38,406 nucleotides of DNA from Salinisphaera sp002433465 (GTDB lineage: Bacteria; Pseudomonadota; Gammaproteobacteria; Nevskiales; Salinisphaeraceae). Below the pieces are notes generated by a model. The model had not been told where the DNA came from. It did no database searches and worked only from the letters and a program-made list of their open reading frames with translations. Each line of letters opens with the position of its first letter. Position 1 is the first letter of the stretch. The stretch lies in assembly GCF_040361435.1 (NCBI RefSeq), contig NZ_APNL01000023.1, positions 1 through 38,406 of the forward strand, in the 5' to 3' direction. The position numbers and the translations under genes are program-made. Shown one piece after another: positions 25,015 to 33,527 of the stretch.

Positions 25015-25509
25015 GTGCAGCTACTGCATGACGGCTCGCAGGCTACGCCCGATCTGGCTCACAATGCGCGTCGATTTTTCGCGCACGCTGTCCTCATGAA
25101 CCACGACACACCCATGGCTGAGGTCATCGCCGGCATGGCCAGGGCCGAACATCCCGCCTGCTACGAGTTCGTGCGTCGCCAGACGCGCCAGGATCAGCAG
25201 GCCCTTGAGGCTGGGGCGACCCTGCTACGGGATATCGCCACCGACCTGCGCGCACGCGATGTCGCAGCCCTGATGGCGTGGAAATCCCCCGAGACTTACG
25301 ACCCCGTGCCTGAAGCGCTGCTCAAGCAGGCACTCAAGGGCGCGGCGGGCAACGACACGGCGCGTGTGAGCAGCGCGCTCGAGCCCATGGCCTTTGCCGA
25401 TTTGTGCGCCATGGCCACCGCGGCGGACTATCTGCGTCAGGCGGCCCAGCACCTGCGCCTGTACGGCGGCCACGGCAACGCAGCGAAGCCTCAGCGCGAG
25501 CTGATCTGA
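25015..25509 (+). CDS. Helical hypothetical protein
   Basis: A 164-residue protein, Ala-rich and predicted helical (AEVIAGMARAEHPACYEFVR, then LEAGATLLRDIATDLRARDV). The listed start is a GTG without a clear ribosome site. A short nine-codon frame (ATG at 25002) ends just inside the gene and could couple translation; a later ATG at 25096 (MNHDTPMAEV) is the main alternative. No family is recognised. Confidence 0.5.
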   Translation: MQLLHDGSQATPDLAHNARRFFAHAVLMNHDTPMAEVIAGMARAEHPACYEFVRRQTRQDQQALEAGATLLRDIATDLRARDVAALMAWKSPETYDPVPEALLKQALKGAAGNDTARVSSALEPMAFADLCAMATAADYLRQAAQHLRLYGGHGNAAKPQRELI

Positions 25510-25626
25510 AGAAAGTTGTTAAGCATTTTGAACAAAATGCGACCGCCTAAAACGACTGCCAAATAGGGCTTTGCACCGATCGCCCGAGCGAGTTCCGCGC
25601 GGGAATTTCGACCACGGACCGACCCG

Positions 25627-25869
25627 ATGAAACTCTCCGATCTGCGCACCGCGATCGCGTTCTATCGCGGCAAGATCCGCGCACACGTCAATCGCGATCC
25701 GATCTATGCCGACGACTACATCATCGTGATTCGCTTTGGCAGCGACGAATGGGCCGTGGTGGAAACGGGCGCCGGCGCCTACCGCACCTTCAAGACGATC
25801 GATGCCGCCGTCCGCGTCGTTCACCAGCTCGGCCTCTCCCATGCCGAGGTCGAGACACGCCCGCGTTAG
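25627..25869 (+). CDS. Small conserved-looking hypothetical protein
   Basis: An 80-residue soluble protein with mixed alpha/beta character: MKLSDLRTAIAFYRGKIRAH, then YADDYIIVIRFGSDEWAVVE, AYRTFKTIDAAVRVVHQLG. Short proteins of this style occur in ICE and plasmid backbones, but I cannot name a family. The ribosome site is weak. It lies between two larger same-strand genes. Confidence 0.55.
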   Translation: MKLSDLRTAIAFYRGKIRAHVNRDPIYADDYIIVIRFGSDEWAVVETGAGAYRTFKTIDAAVRVVHQLGLSHAEVETRPR

Positions 25870-26047
25870 AGCGCCTGCCGTTCTGGCAGAACAGGGCGCA
25901 GGCAACGCGTCCACACACGACCGCCATCTCGTGATGTCGAGGCCCGGCGCGACCGGCACCTGGTTACATCTGAAGCCACCGCATCGGGTTTTTATCAGCG
26001 CGTGCACAAATGCGCGTTTTACGGGGCTTGCACATTCCGGCGGCCGT

Positions 26048-26275
26048 GGAGAATGGAACCCATCAACGCAACAACAGGCCGGCCCCAGCCGCTAACCGGG
26101 GTGGGACAAGCTGGAGGGTGTCCCGGTCCTCATAGCCGAATAACCGCCAGCAGTCAGAGAGTGGGTTCGCTCTAACACAGCACCTCCGCCTGCGTGATCT
26201 GACCGGATTGCCTCGTCATCGGCACGCCTCGCTGACGCTGGGCGGCTTCAACCCCGAAGCCGTCCGGCGGGCAGC
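26048..26275 (+). ncRNA. Conserved hairpin element, copy B
   Basis: Homologous to copy A at 21475-21703 over the whole length. Hairpins: GGGACA/TGTCCC (26104-26124), AGAG/CTCT (about 26156-26173), and CGGCTTC/GAAGCCG (26243-26262). It ends about 22 bp before the start of the DinG-like helicase gene, so here it would form the 5' leader. Conserved single-stranded blocks include CATAGCCGAATAACC and ATCGGCACG. It occupies most of the non-coding gap 25870-26297. Confidence 0.5.
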
Positions 26276-26297
26276 CCCTAATTCGAAGGACATGGCA

Positions 26298-28455
26298 ATG
26301 GACGACAAGACCGACAACCAATCCATCGAGACGCCGCTCGCCGAGATCCATGACGCGCACGCCCAGATCGTGCGCTCCATGCCCGGCTTTCGAGAGCGCG
26401 AAGGCCAGTGCCAGATGATCGACGCGATTGCCTACACGCTCCTGGGCGGTACGGCATCGCCGCTGATCGCGATCGAGGGCCAGACCGGGACCGGTAAGAC
26501 GCTCGGCTATCTGGTGCCGGCGATCCCGGCTGCCAAGGCGCGGGAGAAGTCCCTGATCGTGGCCACGGCCACCACCTCGCTGCAAAGCCAGCTGATGCGC
26601 AATGAGCTGCCGGCGCTGGCTAGGTATTCCGGCCTGAAATTCACCGCAGTACTGGCAAAGGGCCCGCTCGCGCTATGTCTGCCCGTTCCGGCTGGAGACC
26701 GCGCTCGCCCAGGGCGGCGGGAACACGGATATGTTCGGCCCGGACGCTGACTTGCCGGATACCACGGGCGGCTTCACGCCCGATGAGAAGCAGGCCGCGT
26801 TGCTGGCCGATCTTCAGCTACAGCTGACCACCCGTGAATGGACCGGCTGCAAGGACGAACTCGACGAGGAGATCGACTCGCGCCTATGGGGCGCGATATC
26901 GAGCACGCCGCACAGCTGCACGGGCCCGAACCAGTGCGCACCGATGGGCCTGTGCCCGTTTCATCGCTCACGTGCGGACATGCGTGAGGCCGACGTCATC
27001 GTGGCCAACCACGACCTGGTGCTGTCCGATGTCTTTCTCGGCGGCGGCATGGTGCGGCCCGACCCGAAGGACACGTTCTATATCTTCGACGAGGGCCACC
27101 ACCTGCCGGAGAAGGCCGTAGAGCACGGTTCAGCGCGTAGTTCGATCGGTGCCATGCGTGAGCATGTGCGATCGCTACAGCGGCTACTGCCAAAGCTGCC
27201 GGCCCATATTGCACGCCCGGATATCCGCGAGCCGGCCAAGGACGCCGAATCGGCGCTCAAGGCCCTTGGTGTGGCCTACGGCGAGCTTACGTTCACCCAG
27301 GATCGTGACGAGCTGTTTCGTTATCGCGCGCCGCACGGCAAGTTGCCCGAGCCGGTCCGCGAGGCCGCCAACGCGCTGCACGCCGAGATGGCGGTGCTCT
27401 GGGAAGTGGCCAACGACATGGCCGAAGAACTCGACGACAAGGAAGGCAGCGCGGGCGCTCAGCAAATCGCCCGTGTGCTAGGCCCGGAGATGGGCAAGCT
27501 CTCCGGTCTGCTGGAGAACGATCTGCGTCTGCTGCGTCTGCTGCGTCTGCTCAAGACAGAGCAACCCGATGATGCACCGCCGATCGCGCGCTGGGCCGAG
27601 CACGACAACAACGAACTCTGGCTGGAGGCCGCGCCGGTGACGGCCGCGCCCATGCTGCGCACGATGCTCTGGGACAAGTGCGCAGGGGCTGTGATCACCT
27701 CGGCGACGCTGACCTCGCTCAACCGCTGGTCGCGCTTTCGGGCCAAGGCCGGCTTGAGCGGCAGCGACGGTACCCAGTATCTGCGCCTGCTTTCGCCGTT
27801 CGACTATCCGCGTATCGCCGAACTGCGCGTGCCGTGGATGAAGCACGACGGGGGCCAGGCGAACGGACACACCGAGGAGATCAAGGCGATGATGCCGTCG
27901 CTACTGGCGCACTGTTCGAGCGGAACGCTGGTGCTGTTCGCTTCGTGGTATCAGCTCAACGCCGTCTACAAGAGCCTGCCGGCGCCGCAGAAGAAACGCG
28001 TGCTCTGTCAGGGCAAGCTCAGTCGCGACACGCTGGTAGCTCGCCATCGCAAGGCGGTCGCCGCGGGGAACGCCAGTGTCATTTTCGGACTGGCAAGCAT
28101 GGCCGAAGGTGTGGATCTGTCCGGCTCGGCCTGCGAGCACGTCATCATCGCCAAGCTGCCGTTCGCGCCGCCGACCTCGCCGATCGAGGCCACGCGCGCC
28201 GAGTGGCTGGGGAAACACGGCAAGAACCCGTTTATGACCATGGCCGTGCCAGACGCCTCGCTCAAGCTGATCCAGGCCTGTGGCCGCTTGATTCGCTGCG
28301 AGACAGACCACGGGCGCATCACGCTGCTGGATCGGCGGATCGTGACCAAACGCTACGGAAAGCAGCTGCTCGACTCGCTGCCGCCGTTTCACCAGAGCAT
28401 CGAGCGCAAGCCGTCGCCGGCGGCGCACAACACCCGTCAGGCCGCGTTCGCCTGA
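26298..28455 (+). pseudogene. DinG-family Fe-S helicase with a +1 frameshift
   Basis: An XPD/DinG-type superfamily 2 DNA helicase split into two frames. Frame 1 holds Walker A (IEGQTGTGKTLGYLVP). At 26663-26665 the run GGCCCGC has one C too many; removing it gives KGRSRYVCPFRLETALAQGG and a continuous protein of 718 residues, the size of DinG. Frame 2 has the DEAH box (FDEGHHL), motif V (GLASMAEGVDLSG) and motif VI (QACGRLIRCE). Four cysteines (YVCPF and HSCTGPNQCAPMGLCPF) match the DinG 4Fe-4S ligands. The ATG at 26298 has AAGGA 7 nt upstream. It is either a recent knockout or a sequencing error. Confidence 0.85.
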
Positions 28456-28456
28456 T

Positions 28457-29266
28457 ATGAAACCCAGATACAAGGCCAAGAACATGACCACGAAAACTCA
28501 ACAACTGCCGCCTCACAGCGCGGGCCTGGCCTCGGTGCTCTCCAGCCATACGACCGCACTTCAGCGCGCGGCCGTGCGCGGCCCCGAATCCTTCCTGCTG
28601 CTGGCTGTTTTCGCTGTCGTGATCGGGCCGGTCTATGCCATGACGTTATGGTTCGTGCCGCAGGGCATCGGCGCGCTTCTGGCGATGTACCTGCTTGCCG
28701 CGATGAGCTATGTCGCGGCCGTGGTGGCCAGCATGCTGCTGATCCATACCGAAGGGCGGCGCAAGAACGAGAACGCACGCAGCCGCCTGCCTCAGCGCTG
28801 GAAGTTCGTGCGCGCCGAGGTGGGCAAGAACGTCTTCTTCGGCGTCGTATTGCTGGCCGCGATGGACTTCGTTTTCAGTCTGGCGTTCGGTTTCGAGGGG
28901 CCGTCACTGCCGGGCAGTGCCTATACCGATGACCTTGTGATCCATGCCACGGCCGGCGCGGCGATGATGGCCTGGGCGGGACATATACGGGCCTGCGTGC
29001 ATCTCCCCCAGATGATGATGCTCTGTCGTGATCAGCCGGTGGAAGCACTGCGCAAGATCCTCATCATCCGGGCTCGTGAGCGGTACGACTCGGCTGTGAC
29101 GTTCGGGCTGCTGATCCCGATGATGGTCGCGGTCATGGCCAGCGAGATGGCGCCGGTGCTATCGGTATTGGCTTGGCTGCATACGGCTTGGTACCTGCAT
29201 GTCACCGTGTCGAAGGCATGGCTCTGGAGCAAAGACAGCCACACTTTCTCTGATATGAAGAGATAA
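28457..29266 (+). CDS. Polytopic membrane protein of unknown function
   Basis: A 269-residue protein with about six hydrophobic segments: FLLLAVFAVVIGPVYAMTLW, IGALLAMYLLAAMSYVAAVV, FFGVVLLAAMDFVFSLAFGF, then three more ending in SVLAWLHTAWYLHVTV. The N-terminal 40 residues are polar and probably cytoplasmic. The start at 28457 follows the helicase stop by one base, so the genes are co-transcribed; an ATG at 28484 with AAGG upstream is an alternative start. No family is recognised. Position suggests a transfer-element accessory protein. Confidence 0.6.
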   Translation: MKPRYKAKNMTTKTQQLPPHSAGLASVLSSHTTALQRAAVRGPESFLLLAVFAVVIGPVYAMTLWFVPQGIGALLAMYLLAAMSYVAAVVASMLLIHTEGRRKNENARSRLPQRWKFVRAEVGKNVFFGVVLLAAMDFVFSLAFGFEGPSLPGSAYTDDLVIHATAGAAMMAWAGHIRACVHLPQMMMLCRDQPVEALRKILIIRARERYDSAVTFGLLIPMMVAVMASEMAPVLSVLAWLHTAWYLHVTVSKAWLWSKDSHTFSDMKR

Positions 29267-29478
29267 AGTGGAACCCATCGCGGGTAGTGCGCGACGCCGC
29301 GGTAAATTAGGCCCATTTCGTGGGTTTGGGCCATTGAATTCGCTGCGCTCGCCGTCGATCATCAATCCCGGTAGATCTTCAGTAGGGTGTGTCGCGCCTC
29401 GAGTTGCGTGAGAACGCTTTTTCGTCGTCACTGTCACGTGTTATCAGCGCTTCATGTTCTGCATCATAGAAGACACAT

Positions 29479-30660
29479 TTGTACGCGCCGAGGTCAGCGG
29501 TATTGATTTGTCCTCGTGGCACACAGACTGCATTCGGGCTTAACCTTATGCTCGCGCATTTTTCAACCCACGGCGCAACGCGCCGAATGTACGGCGCTGG
29601 CCTCAGAGGGTTAATCGCCGAACTCGCTGGTGTCAACTCACGTCAGCTTCGCGGATCTCGTATGTCTTGGGGGGATTCCCTCAAGCGAGAGCAGTTCATC
29701 GCCCGACTATCAGCCGGAGCTCTCAGCGACCTTGGGAATCGCGATCTTGATGCGCGCACACGAGCGTTTATGTCCGAACGCATCGACGAGATTCCTTGGA
29801 CCGACTACGAAAGATTCGAAACGTTTATCGCGCTCGCTGAACATCCGGACCAACGCTTGCCGCAGAGTCGTGCAACGGCAGCACAAATAGATTTAATTAG
29901 CGACCAATTGGTCGCGCCGTATCGCGAGAGCGGGTTGGAGGGAACGCGAGCGCTGATACTTGATGAGCCCGAGATACTCGCTCCATTGGCCGTACCCGAA
30001 GTCGAATGCGTGACACCTTTGTCCGTCGAAACTCTTGCGGGCGCGCTTGATGGGACCTTGGAAGATCGCGAGATCCGAGCGGTAGTCGAGCGCTTATCGA
30101 TCATCGCCATGTGCAAGGTTTACGCGCGTCTCGATGTCGAAACGATGCAACACTGGCGAGGCATAGCGCCACGCTCCCTATTTAAGCTATTGCTCCCCCA
30201 GAATGATGGGAAGCAAATTCGGCACCCGGTCAGACGCATGATCGACTTCATGGCATGTTGCGCCTTCGGCGTACGTACTGACGTAGCCATGGACCACGTG
30301 CCCACGCTGGCCGAGATCAAAGAGCCGGTGTTGGAGAAGTTAGGCGGAAACGAAGATCGCCTAAATAGCTGGCGAAATGGGCGATCATTTCTGACCCTCG
30401 AACAAGCGATCCGTATGTGGGATGCACTTCACGGCCACGTCGATCGTGAGCCGCCGATGCCCCCAGTTGCTATGATCGTGGCGGCGACAGTTTTCCAGAG
30501 TTGTTTGGTGACTTATGACAAGGGTCGAAAGACCGTGAAGCAAACACTTGTCATCGATAATCTGTATGAAGCGTGGTGGAACTACTACAGCGACGAACTC
30601 GACAGAGGGGAAGGGCCGACCAAGCCCGTCGCTTGGCCGGCCTGTTTCGATAAAGTCTGA
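29479..30660 (+). CDS. Unrecognised 393-residue protein
   Basis: A long plus-strand frame with protein-like composition throughout (ARTRAFMSERIDEIPWTDYE, RHPVRRMIDFMACCAFGVRT, NGRSFLTLEQAIRMWDALHG). No domain is recognised. The N-terminus is uncertain: the longest frame begins at a TTG at 29479; ATGs at 29548, 29584 and 29662 are alternatives and none has a good ribosome site. The segment GLIAELAGVNSRQLRG may be a helix-turn-helix, which would suggest DNA binding. A short minus-strand frame overlaps the start and is judged less likely. It lies just upstream of the IS nest. Confidence 0.5.
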   Translation: MYAPRSAVLICPRGTQTAFGLNLMLAHFSTHGATRRMYGAGLRGLIAELAGVNSRQLRGSRMSWGDSLKREQFIARLSAGALSDLGNRDLDARTRAFMSERIDEIPWTDYERFETFIALAEHPDQRLPQSRATAAQIDLISDQLVAPYRESGLEGTRALILDEPEILAPLAVPEVECVTPLSVETLAGALDGTLEDREIRAVVERLSIIAMCKVYARLDVETMQHWRGIAPRSLFKLLLPQNDGKQIRHPVRRMIDFMACCAFGVRTDVAMDHVPTLAEIKEPVLEKLGGNEDRLNSWRNGRSFLTLEQAIRMWDALHGHVDREPPMPPVAMIVAATVFQSCLVTYDKGRKTVKQTLVIDNLYEAWWNYYSDELDRGEGPTKPVAWPACFDKV

Positions 30661-30977
30661 GCTATTTGTTGCGCCCGCCTTTATCGTGGGCTCGTTGAAG
30701 GCGAGCGGCGTGACTTTCCGCCTGTACTTTGCCGCCGTGCTTACTAGCCTCCCGCGACATGACACGCTGCTTTGCTTGGCTGCTGACCGGGGTTTTCTTA
30801 CTCATCGCGATCTCCAATCGTCAAGTGATATTTAGCCGCGTCTGATTAACGGGCAAGCACAGAGTGACTTTCTCAGCCGCGGGGTGCGTGGGAAAAACCG
30901 GACAGCCAGCGACCATCGCCCGCTATTGAGTAGCGCACTGATCTGGAGTCCAATCACCCGAAGTCTGGAGATTGGGC

Positions 30978-31240
30978 ATGAAGAAGCGGTATACCGAAGA
31001 GCAGATCATCGGTTTTTTGAAAGAGGCCGAAGCGGGAACGCCGGTTAAAGAACTGTGCCGCCGGCACGGCTTTTCCGAGGCCAGTTATTACACGTGGCGG
31101 AACAAGTTCGGCGGCATCGACGTTTCGGACGCCAAGCGTCTGAAGGCGCTCGAGACGGAGAACAGTCGCTTGAAGCGTCTGTTGGCCGAGTCGCTGCTCG
31201 AGAACGAGGTCACGCGCGAGGCCTTGCAAAAAAATGGTAG
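30978..31240 (+). pseudogene. IS3-family OrfA of the outer element
   Basis: The helix-turn-helix protein that binds the IS ends: MKKRYTEEQIIGFLKEAEAG, ELCRRHGFSEASYYTWRNKF, then a leucine-zipper helix (LKALETENSRLKRLLAESLL). It should end in KKW and a stop at 31238-31240, overlapping the OrfB ATG at 31234. Here the A-run at 31228-31234 has seven A residues; eight would give QKKW-stop. As it stands the frame runs on to 31454 without meaning. The gene therefore appears shifted by one base, or relies on slippage. Confidence 0.65.
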
Positions 31241-31776
31241 CCGCAACAGCCAAGCGCGAGCTGGTGCGGTTCATGAGCCAGCGCGGCTCGAGCGAACGGC
31301 GTTCGCTGGCCATCGTGGCGATGAGCGCCAGCGCATTCCGGTATCAGCCGGCGCCGGATCAAAACGAGCGCTTACGCGCCGAGATCGTGCGCCTGCGCAG
31401 CGTTACCGCCGCTACGGCGCGCCGACGATCTATCTCAACTGGCTGGACGGTTAACCACAAGCGCGTCGAACGGCTCGATGCCGCACAAAACCTGCAAGAG
31501 CGTCGGCGACCACGCAAGAAGCTGCCGATCTTTGATCGGCAGCGCCTGGTTCGTCCGAATCGAGCAAACGACGTCTGGTCGATGGATTTTGTATCCAACC
31601 GGGTGGCCGATGGCCGTGCTATCAAGTGTTTGGGCATTGTCGACGACGCGACCCATGAATGCGTCGCGTTGGTGCCCAGTCGATCAATGAGCGGTACCCA
31701 GGTCGCGCGCGTGCTCGACGATCTCGCACTTACCCGTAGCCTCCCGGCGATCATACGATCCGACAACGGCCCCGAA

Positions 31777-31779
31777 TTC
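31777..31779. repeat. Target-site duplication TTC, left copy
   Basis: TTC directly before the inner IS (31777-31779) and again directly after it (33046-33048), the 3-bp duplication expected of an IS3-family insertion. Confidence 0.85.
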
Positions 31780-31838
31780 TGAGCTGGACCCCATCCATTG
31801 GACAGTCCGCAGCGATTTTTAAGTGATGACCTGCTAGG

Positions 31839-32669
31839 TTAAGCCGCCTGCGGTCGTGGCTGTGGGTCGAAGTAGACCTGATCGGGCGTGGCTCGATCAA
31901 GGCCCTGATGATGGCGCTTGGCGTTGTAGAAGGCGAAGTAATCAGCCAAGCCCGCTTTGGCGTCGCGCCCACTGTCATAGGCTTTCAAATACACCTCCTC
32001 ATACTTCACGCTGCGCCAGAGCCGTTCGATGAAGACGTTATCCATCCAGCGCCCGCGGCCATCCATACTGATCGTGATCGCGTGGTCTTCGAGCACACTG
32101 GTGAAGGCGCTACCCGTGAATTGGCTGCCCTGATCCGTGTTGAAGATGTCGGGCGCTCCGTAGCGTGCGACCGCGCGCTGCAGGGCATCGACGCAGAACG
32201 CGTCGTCGAGCGTGTTCGAAATCTGCCAGGCCAGGACCTTGCGCGAGCACCAGTCCATGACGGCGACCAGGTATAAAAAACCGCGCGCCATGGGCAGGTA
32301 CGTGATATCGCTGGCCCAGACCTGGTTGGGTCGATCGATCTTCAGACCCCGCAGGCGATACGGATAGATCCGATGCCCCGCTGCCGGTCGTGACAAGCGC
32401 GGCTTCGGATACAAGGCGGTGATCCCCATGATACGCATCAAACGCTGTATGCGCTTGCGATTGATCACCAGGCCGTCTTCATCAGCCAGTGCACCGGCAA
32501 TGCGTCGGCTGCCGAGAAACGGCCGCTCGAGGTGCAGCACGTCGATACGCTGCATAAGCCTGTGATCGGCATCCGATACCGGCTTGTGCCGATAGTAGAC
32601 CGTCGATCGGGCGACATCGAGGACACGGCATTGGCGTGTGATCGGCAATGTGTGGTCGCGATCGATCAT
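31839..32669 (-). CDS. IS3-family OrfB transposase of the inner element
   Basis: The 276-residue catalytic part of the transposase. Seen: the HTH_21-like N-terminus (DVARSTVYYRHKPVSDADHR, FLGSRRIAGALADEDGLVIN), then the rve integrase core with the DDE residues in QVWASDITYLPMARGFLYLV, FNTDQGSQFTGSAF and VFIERLWRSVKYEEVYLKAY, and the family end YNAKRHHQGLDRATPDQVYF. Its ATG overlaps the OrfA stop (ATGA). It is likely produced mainly as an OrfAB fusion by -1 frameshifting upstream. All catalytic residues are present. Confidence 0.92.
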   Translation of the reverse strand: MIDRDHTLPITRQCRVLDVARSTVYYRHKPVSDADHRLMQRIDVLHLERPFLGSRRIAGALADEDGLVINRKRIQRLMRIMGITALYPKPRLSRPAAGHRIYPYRLRGLKIDRPNQVWASDITYLPMARGFLYLVAVMDWCSRKVLAWQISNTLDDAFCVDALQRAVARYGAPDIFNTDQGSQFTGSAFTSVLEDHAITISMDGRGRWMDNVFIERLWRSVKYEEVYLKAYDSGRDAKAGLADYFAFYNAKRHHQGLDRATPDQVYFDPQPRPQAA

Positions 32670-32968
32670 GGCCCGCCGCGCTTCGGGTCGAAGCGCGCGA
32701 GCCCGCGCTCCAAAAAATCGTTCTCCATCGACAGCTCACCGATCTTGGCATGCAGCGAGTCGATCTGGGCTTGGTTATCCGAGGCCGATGATCCCTTGTC
32801 GAACGTCTCGGTCGCGCCTTCGACCAGCTGGCGTTTCCATTGCGTGATCTGGTTTGCATGGACATCGAACTGCTGCGCCAGTTCGGCGAGCGTTCGATCG
32901 CCTTGCACGGCGGCGAGTGCCACCTTCGCCTTGAAGGCCGGTGAGTGATTACGGCGTTTGCGTCGCAT
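32666..32968 (-). CDS. IS3-family OrfA of the inner element
   Basis: The 100-residue DNA-binding protein. MRRKRRNHSPAFKAKVALAA and LAELAQQFDVHANQITQWKR form the helix-turn-helix; a coiled coil follows (QAQIDSLHAKIGELSMENDF). Within codons GAT-TTT-TTG at about 32718-32711 (minus strand) lies the heptamer T-TTT-TTG, a classic -1 slippery site. A -1 shift there enters an open frame leading straight into OrfB, so the fusion transposase can be made. Confidence 0.9.
   Translation of the reverse strand: MRRKRRNHSPAFKAKVALAAVQGDRTLAELAQQFDVHANQITQWKRQLVEGATETFDKGSSASDNQAQIDSLHAKIGELSMENDFLERGLARFDPKRGGP
32711..32717 (-). promoter_or_regulatory. Slippery heptamer for OrfAB frameshifting
   Basis: T-TTT-TTG, in the OrfA frame, about 45 nt before the OrfA stop. 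After a -1 shift the frame has no stop up to OrfB. This is the expected arrangement for IS3-family programmed frameshifting. Confidence 0.7.
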
Positions 32969-33527
32969 AGTTGCTCCGGCCGGGTGCGGCCATTGTGGAG
33001 CAGATCATCACTTAGTGCTCTGTCCGAATTATGGGGTCCAGTTCATTCATTGGCAAAGCAATGCTGACCGGGGCACACAACAACGATGTTCAGCTCAAGC
33101 AGATCGAACCCGGCAAGCCGAACCAGAACGCCTATATCGAATCCTTCAATGGTCGTTTTCGACACGAATGCTTGAACGAGCACTGGTTCGTGAGTCTCGC
33201 GCATGCCACTACGATCATCCGAGGCTGGCATCGCGAGTACAGCGAAGAACGGCCAAAGAAAGAACTCAGCGGGCTGACGCCCGCTGACTACGCTCCGCGG
33301 ATGGCCGCAGAAGCAGTCATCTGAACCCGAGGAATCTGGATCGAAACGCTACTAAAACCGGGGGATGGTCGAGGACTGTCCAGTCGGTAGGGTCCAGTTC
33401 ACTCGAACAGAAGGCGACTCAGTCCAATTGAGGCAGCGTAAGCGCGATGAAATACATTCCGCCAAGACTGCTCGTCCGCTAGGCATGGCTGCAGTTCAAC
33501 GTACGAGCAGCAAAAGCGGTCGACCGC

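Larger units (their letters stand above)
31780..33045 (-). mobile_element. Inner IS3-family element, 1266 bp
   Basis: A complete IS3-family element in minus orientation. Its ends are TGAGCTGGACCCCAT at 31780 and ATGGGGTCCAGTTCA at 33045, imperfect inverted repeats beginning TG and ending CA. It is flanked by a TTC duplication and carries overlapping OrfA and OrfB frames with a T-TTT-TTG slippery site. No damage is visible, so it may be active. Confidence 0.88.
31234..33324 (+). pseudogene. IS3-family OrfB transposase, split by another IS
   Basis: A DDE transposase. The 5' part (31234-31779) has DVWSMDFVSNRVADGRAIKC with the first catalytic Asp, and RSDNGPEF with the second. The 3' part (33046-33324) continues GKAMLTGAHNNDVQLKQI, QNAYIESFNGRFRHECLNEH with the catalytic Glu. 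Removing the inner IS and one TTC copy restores the frame exactly (PEFIGKAM). A compensated frameshift between about 31394 and 31441 also replaces the usual QRYRRYGAPTIYLN segment with an unrelated sequence, so the gene was already imperfect. Confidence 0.8.
30899..33382 (+). mobile_element. IS3-family element, interrupted
   Basis: An IS3-family insertion sequence with OrfA (30978) and OrfB (31234-33324) on the plus strand. Imperfect terminal inverted repeats start near 30899 (CGGACAGCCAGCGACCATCG) and near 33382 on the minus strand (TGGACAGTCCTCGACCATCC), sharing further sequence up to GAGTAGCG/TAGTAGCG. The OrfB gene is split by a second IS at 31780-33045. Outer target duplications were not found, so the exact borders are approximate. 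Confidence 0.7.

Noticed and set aside
27678..28460. 260-codon plus-strand frame inside the helicase gene
   Set aside because: The helicase motifs V and VI are in the other frame; this one is a compositional shadow.
29379..29636. 85-codon minus-strand frame overlapping the start of the 393-codon gene
   Set aside because: The end looks somewhat protein-like, but there is no ribosome site and the plus-strand frame is longer and more convincing.
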